Part shown: in pieces, positions 6,946-10,753 of the stretch
How the letters are laid out: every line of letters starts with the position of its first letter
Position numbering within the stretch: position 1 is the first letter of the stretch
Assembly: GCA_027070475.1 (NCBI GenBank)
Contig: JALXDT010000323.1
Span: 1-10,753 of the forward strand
DNA length: 10,753 nt
Source of the DNA: Candidatus Aminicenantota bacterium
GTDB lineage: Bacteria; Acidobacteriota; Aminicenantia; JAMOAD01
Reading direction: 5' to 3'
The notes under the pieces: generated by a model
The model's input: only the letters and a program-made list of their open reading frames with translations
What the model was told of the DNA's origin: nothing
Databases searched by the model: none
Translations under genes and position numbers: made by a program

Positions 6946-9585
6946 ATGACAGTTGATTTTGAGAAGGAGTATATTCCGCAAAATATTGAGGAAAAGTGGA
7001 TAAAATTCTGGATTGAAGAGGGAATCTTTAAGGGAGACACAAAAAGTAAAAAACCAAAATTTTCCCTTGTTCTTCCCCCTCCAAATGTGACGGGAACACT
7101 TCACATGGGACATGCTCTTGCATTTACGATCCCTGATATTATTGTTAAAAGAAAAAAGATGCAGGGATACAATACGATGTGGCTTCCGGGAACAGATCAT
7201 GCAGGTATAGCAACTCAAATCGTAGTTGAAAGAAAGTTAGCGGAAGAAGGCTTAAAAAAAGAGGACCTTGGCAGAGAAAAGTTTTTGGAAAGAGTCTGGG
7301 AATGGAAAGAGAAGAGTGAAAAGAGGATAAAAGAGCAATTGACAAAATTAGGACTTTCCCTTGATTGGACAAGATATAGATTTACTCTTGATGAAGGTCT
7401 TTCAAGAGCTGTCAAAAGGGTTTTTATTGAATTATATAAGAAAGGTTTGATTTACAAAGGCAATTATATGGTAAACTGGTGTCCAAGGTGTGGGACAGCA
7501 ATATCTGACCTTGAAGTGATTTATGAAGAAGAAAATGGAAAATTATACTATTTAAAGTATCCAGTTAAAGGAGAAAAAGATAAATATATCGTTGTTGCAA
7601 CTACAAGACCTGAAACAATGTTAGGAGATACAGCGGTGGCTGTTCACCCTGAGGACGAAAGATACAAAGACTTTGTAGGAAAAACTTTGATCCTGCCAAT
7701 CGTAAATAGAGAGATTCCTGTTATTTCAGATGAAATTGTTGAAAAAGATTTTGGAACAGGGGCGGTGAAAGTCACACCTGCACATGATCCCAATGACTTT
7801 GAAATTGGTAAAAGGCATAATTTACCGTTTGTAAAAGTAATAAATGAAAAAGGTATTATGACAAAAGATGCAGGTGAAAACTTTGAAGGGCTAACAAGAG
7901 AAGAGGCAAGGGAAAAGGTGATAAATGAGCTTGAAAAGGATGGTCTTATATTAAAAATAGAAGATTACACCCATTCAGTTGGGCACTGTCAGAGATGCGG
8001 GACAATCGTTGAGCCTATGGTTTCCAACCAGTGGTTTGTAAAAATAAAACCATTGGCAAAGCCTGCAATAAAAGCTGTGGAATCAGGGGAAATCAAATTT
8101 ATCCCGAAGAATTGGGAAAAAACCTATTTTGAATGGATGTACAATATAAGAGATTGGTGCATATCAAGACAGCTCTGGTGGGGGCATCAAATTCCAGTTT
8201 ATTATTGTCAGGATTGCGGAGAAACTATTGTTTCCGAAGAAAAACCTGAAACCTGCCATAAATGCGGAAGCAAAAACATAATGCAGGAAGAGGATGTTTT
8301 AGATACATGGTTTTCGTCTGCCCTATGGCCATTTTCAACTTTAGGCTGGCCTGAAAAGACAGAGGATTTAAAGGTATTTTATCCGACAGATCTAATGGCA
8401 ACAGGTTTTGACATCATCTTTTTCTGGGTTGCAAGAATGATAATGATGGGGTTGGAGTTCGGGAAAGATATTCCTTTTAAAGAGGTGTTGATCAATGGGC
8501 TTATAAGAGATGAGCATGGACAGAAAATGAGTAAAACAAAGGGAAATGTGATAGATCCCCTTGATATGATTTCAAAATACGGAGCTGATGCTCTCAGGTT
8601 CACCCTTGCGATAAATGCTGTGCCAGGTATGGATATCTCAATATCGGAAAGCAGGATGAAGGGCTACAAAGCTTTTGCGAATAAACTCTGGAATGCAGCA
8701 AGATTTGTCTATATGAATACAAGGGAGCTTGAAGATTATAAAGCTGATATTAAAATAGAAAATCTTTCCCTTCCCGACAAATGGATACTCTCCACACTTC
8801 AAAAGGTAAAAAGAGAGATAAATGAGGCTTTGAATGATTATAAGATTTTTAAAGCTGCTGATACTATCTACCATTTCGTATGGCATCAATACTGCGATTG
8901 GTATATAGAGGCCTCCAAAAAGGAGATAAGAGAAAACAATAAAGACACTTTGATTATTTTAATAAACACATTAAAGGAGATAATCCAACTTCTTTTCCCC
9001 TTTATGCCATTTATCTCGGAAGAGCTGTGGGAAAGATTTAAGTTCGGGGAAGGAAGTATTGCTCTTTCAAACTATCCTGAGCCTATCCCAGAGTTTGAAG
9101 ATGAAAAAGCGGAAAAAGAGATGGAGAACATAATTGAGCTTATTTCGGGAGTAAGAAGGGTGAGAGCTGAATCGGGGATTAACCCCTCAGCATATATAAA
9201 CCTTCAAATACTCCCATCCGATGAAAAAATAAAAAGACTTATTGAGGAAAATATTGAGATTATAAAATTGCTTACAAGAACAAAGGAGTACACTATTATA
9301 GATAAACATCCCTCCGGAAAATTCTTAAAAGGGGTCTCTGCAAAATGGGAATTTTTCATCCCGGTGGAAGGTCTGATTGATATTGAAAAAGAGATAAAAA
9401 GGCTTGAAAAAGAAAAGCAAAATGTTTCAAATGAACTTAACTCCATAGAGGCAAGATTAAAGAACAAACAATTTCTTGAAAAAGCCCCTGAAAATATAGT
9501 TAACAGAACTATGGTCAGAAAAGAGGAGCTTATAGAAAAGTTAAGCAAATTGGAAACCACATTAAATACATTTAAAAACATTTGA
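6946..9585 (+). CDS. valS: Valyl-tRNA synthetase (EC 6.1.1.9)
   Basis: Cytoplasmic class I synthetase that attaches valine to tRNA-Val using ATP and edits mischarged threonine. The 879-aa length is normal for the family. Motifs include PPPNVTGTLHMGH (HMGH at 53-56), the editing-domain TTRPETMLGDTAV (219-231) and GTGAVKVTPAHDPND (270-284), RDWCISRQLWWGHQIP before residue 418, and the KMSKS loop, here KMSKT (527-531). Two Cys4 sets suggest structural zinc: C179/C182 with C348/C351, and C421/C424 with C437/C440. The anticodon-binding domain follows, and residues ~815-879 form the C-terminal coiled coil typical of ValRS that contacts the tRNA. ATG 6946 has AGGAG (6933-6937) 8 nt upstream. It follows the pseudo-receiver gene by 28 nt without a terminator and is almost abutted by the glycosyltransferase gene, so it is the middle gene of an operon. 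No T-box leader is seen. Confidence 0.98.
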   Translation: MTVDFEKEYIPQNIEEKWIKFWIEEGIFKGDTKSKKPKFSLVLPPPNVTGTLHMGHALAFTIPDIIVKRKKMQGYNTMWLPGTDHAGIATQIVVERKLAEEGLKKEDLGREKFLERVWEWKEKSEKRIKEQLTKLGLSLDWTRYRFTLDEGLSRAVKRVFIELYKKGLIYKGNYMVNWCPRCGTAISDLEVIYEEENGKLYYLKYPVKGEKDKYIVVATTRPETMLGDTAVAVHPEDERYKDFVGKTLILPIVNREIPVISDEIVEKDFGTGAVKVTPAHDPNDFEIGKRHNLPFVKVINEKGIMTKDAGENFEGLTREEAREKVINELEKDGLILKIEDYTHSVGHCQRCGTIVEPMVSNQWFVKIKPLAKPAIKAVESGEIKFIPKNWEKTYFEWMYNIRDWCISRQLWWGHQIPVYYCQDCGETIVSEEKPETCHKCGSKNIMQEEDVLDTWFSSALWPFSTLGWPEKTEDLKVFYPTDLMATGFDIIFFWVARMIMMGLEFGKDIPFKEVLINGLIRDEHGQKMSKTKGNVIDPLDMISKYGADALRFTLAINAVPGMDISISESRMKGYKAFANKLWNAARFVYMNTRELEDYKADIKIENLSLPDKWILSTLQKVKREINEALNDYKIFKAADTIYHFVWHQYCDWYIEASKKEIRENNKDTLIILINTLKEIIQLLFPFMPFISEELWERFKFGEGSIALSNYPEPIPEFEDEKAEKEMENIIELISGVRRVRAESGINPSAYINLQILPSDEKIKRLIEENIEIIKLLTRTKEYTIIDKHPSGKFLKGVSAKWEFFIPVEGLIDIEKEIKRLEKEKQNVSNELNSIEARLKNKQFLEKAPENIVNRTMVRKEELIEKLSKLETTLNTFKNI

Positions 9586-9586
9586 T

Positions 9587-10753
9587 TTGAAAAAAGTAAA
9601 AACAGATTTTATTTTTCCGATTCTTCTCTTTTTTCTCTTTTCTTATCTTTATTTAAACACTCTTTCAAAAAATTTTAATTTTGACGGAGTTGTGTATGCT
9701 CTCTTTCTTAGAAATTCCCTGATTCTTAAGAATCCCCTCTCCTTTTTACACTATCAGCATCTGCTCTATCAGCCACTCTCGTATTTTCTTTATCTTGTAT
9801 CCTTTATGAAACTTGACCCTCTGTTTTTTCTGCAACTTGAATCTATGATATTTTCCCTAATAGCTATTATTTTTGTTTACAAAACCATTGTGAATATAAC
9901 AAATGAAAAATTATACTCATTCGTATCAACAGTATCCCTCGGTTTAACCCATATCTTCTGGTATTATTCAACGGAAGCTGAGGTTCACTCCCTGTCATTT
10001 TTACTTATATCAATCTCACTATACATAATCTTAAAAAACAAAGACAAAAATAGTTCGGGAAAAGCTCTTGTTTCAGGCTTTCCGGTTCTTTCACATATTT
10101 TAAACAGTTTTTTTACTTTGGGCTACATAATAACAACCTTTGTAAAAAAAGAAAAAGACAGGCTAAAGCAAATCTTTTTATCTGTTTTAATCCCGGGTCT
10201 TTCATATTTACTCTTACTTTTTTACTTAATAATCTCAAATAAGATAGAAAGCCTGTTCAGTAAAAACAGCATTCGCTCACTTAAATTTGACTCTCTTTAT
10301 GCCATAATATCCGATTTTAAATCCTTTGGAGATTTCTTTTATTTAGGCAAATTTTCCATTGTTTTCACTCTTTTTTTCTGGCTCTTTTTTCTCTATATTA
10401 TACTCAAGAAAAATAAAGAGAGAATAGAAATAATTTTTGTGTCTTGGGTTATTATTGCATTTCTGTTTCACCTGTTTTGGGAGCCCTTTAATCCTGAGTT
10501 AAAATCTCCCATTGTACTACTCTTTTTCATAATCTTATCAAAAGAGATTTTCAGTATAAAACGAATGGGATTGCCTATAATGGTTCTATTCGCAATCATA
10601 CTATTTTCTCTTAATATATCCTTTTTCAAAAGAAATTCTGATATTACAAAAAATAAAGATTTTATTATCGCCGAAAGAATAAAAAATATAACAGAACCAA
10701 ATTCCATTATAATCATAGGAGGAACTTCAAAAGGATATATTATGGGAAAAGCT
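9587..10753 (+). CDS. GT-C-type membrane glycosyltransferase (TMEM260/DUF2723-like), partial
   Basis: The reading frame is open for 389 codons from TTG 9587 to the window edge, so the 3' end is missing. The protein is strongly hydrophobic with many transmembrane segments. TM1 is at ~8-26 and is followed by a first external loop with FDGVVYA (Asp33), the place where GT-C enzymes carry their catalytic Asp. HLLYQPLSY (58-66) and FWYYSTEAEVHSL (124-136, Glu132) match conserved patterns I associate with the TMEM260/DUF2723 and related GT-C families, which transfer sugars from lipid-linked donors. TTG is chosen because in-frame stops lie just upstream (9563 and 9542) and the next candidate, GTG 9692, would delete TM1 and the catalytic loop. 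No Shine-Dalgarno is evident. The start lies one base after the valS TGA, so translational coupling is likely. The acceptor is unknown. Confidence 0.75.
   Translation, partial: MKKVKTDFIFPILLFFLFSYLYLNTLSKNFNFDGVVYALFLRNSLILKNPLSFLHYQHLLYQPLSYFLYLVSFMKLDPLFFLQLESMIFSLIAIIFVYKTIVNITNEKLYSFVSTVSLGLTHIFWYYSTEAEVHSLSFLLISISLYIILKNKDKNSSGKALVSGFPVLSHILNSFFTLGYIITTFVKKEKDRLKQIFLSVLIPGLSYLLLLFYLIISNKIESLFSKNSIRSLKFDSLYAIISDFKSFGDFFYLGKFSIVFTLFFWLFFLYIILKKNKERIEIIFVSWVIIAFLFHLFWEPFNPELKSPIVLLFFIILSKEIFSIKRMGLPIMVLFAIILFSLNISFFKRNSDITKNKDFIIAERIKNITEPNSIIIIGGTSKGYIMGKA

Noticed and set aside
6883..7218. Minus-strand 111-codon open frame
   Set aside because: It is antisense to the pseudo-receiver/valS junction and the HMGH-coding part of valS. 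It has no recognisable content and no good start signal.
9204..9581. Minus-strand 125-codon open frame
   Set aside because: It is fully antisense to the C-terminal coiled-coil of valS, is Phe/Ser-rich as expected from the complement of Lys/Glu codons, and shows no ribosome-binding site or domain.
10468..10716. Minus-strand 82-codon open frame
   Set aside because: It is antisense to the GT-C frame, which is open across the whole interval and carries transmembrane segments consistent with its upstream part.

Overview
The window is a low-GC bacterial chromosome segment. An outer-membrane TonB-dependent receptor of the Oar type, a lipoprotein-like alkaline-phosphatase-superfamily enzyme with TPRs, and a GT-C membrane glycosyltransferase indicate a Gram-negative-type envelope. 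The carboxypeptidase-regulatory/plug/barrel receptor and the sulfatase-TPR fusion resemble proteins common in Acidobacteriota and Candidatus Aminicenantes. That placement is an inference from protein style and was not tested.

Left half, minus strand: bases 1-34 hold the ribosome-binding site of a further minus-strand gene that starts just off the left edge. Next comes a sulfatase-like hydrolase with seven TPRs (35-2167), which has its own well-formed promoter (2192-2220). A strong Rho-independent terminator (2230-2266) ends the preceding, separately transcribed receptor gene (2293-5175).

Middle (5176-5432): a 257-bp divergent control region. It contains a candidate receptor promoter, a palindrome overlapping a 13-bp direct repeat with 22-bp spacing, a small inverted repeat over a -35 box, and a near-consensus promoter firing rightwards.

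Right half, plus strand: an apparent operon of three genes. The first (5433-6917) encodes a receiver domain that has lost its phosphoacceptor Asp, fused to a long Glu-rich disordered region and a short C-terminal helical segment. The second is valS (6946-9585), a complete valyl-tRNA synthetase. The third starts one base after the valS stop at a TTG codon and runs off the right edge. It is a multi-pass membrane protein with hallmarks of GT-C glycosyltransferases (TMEM260/DUF2723-like).

The least explained element is the pseudo-receiver/acidic protein, which has the layout of a bacterial polarity or scaffold protein rather than of a normal response regulator. Nothing in the window is a clear mobile element, CRISPR array, tRNA or rRNA.
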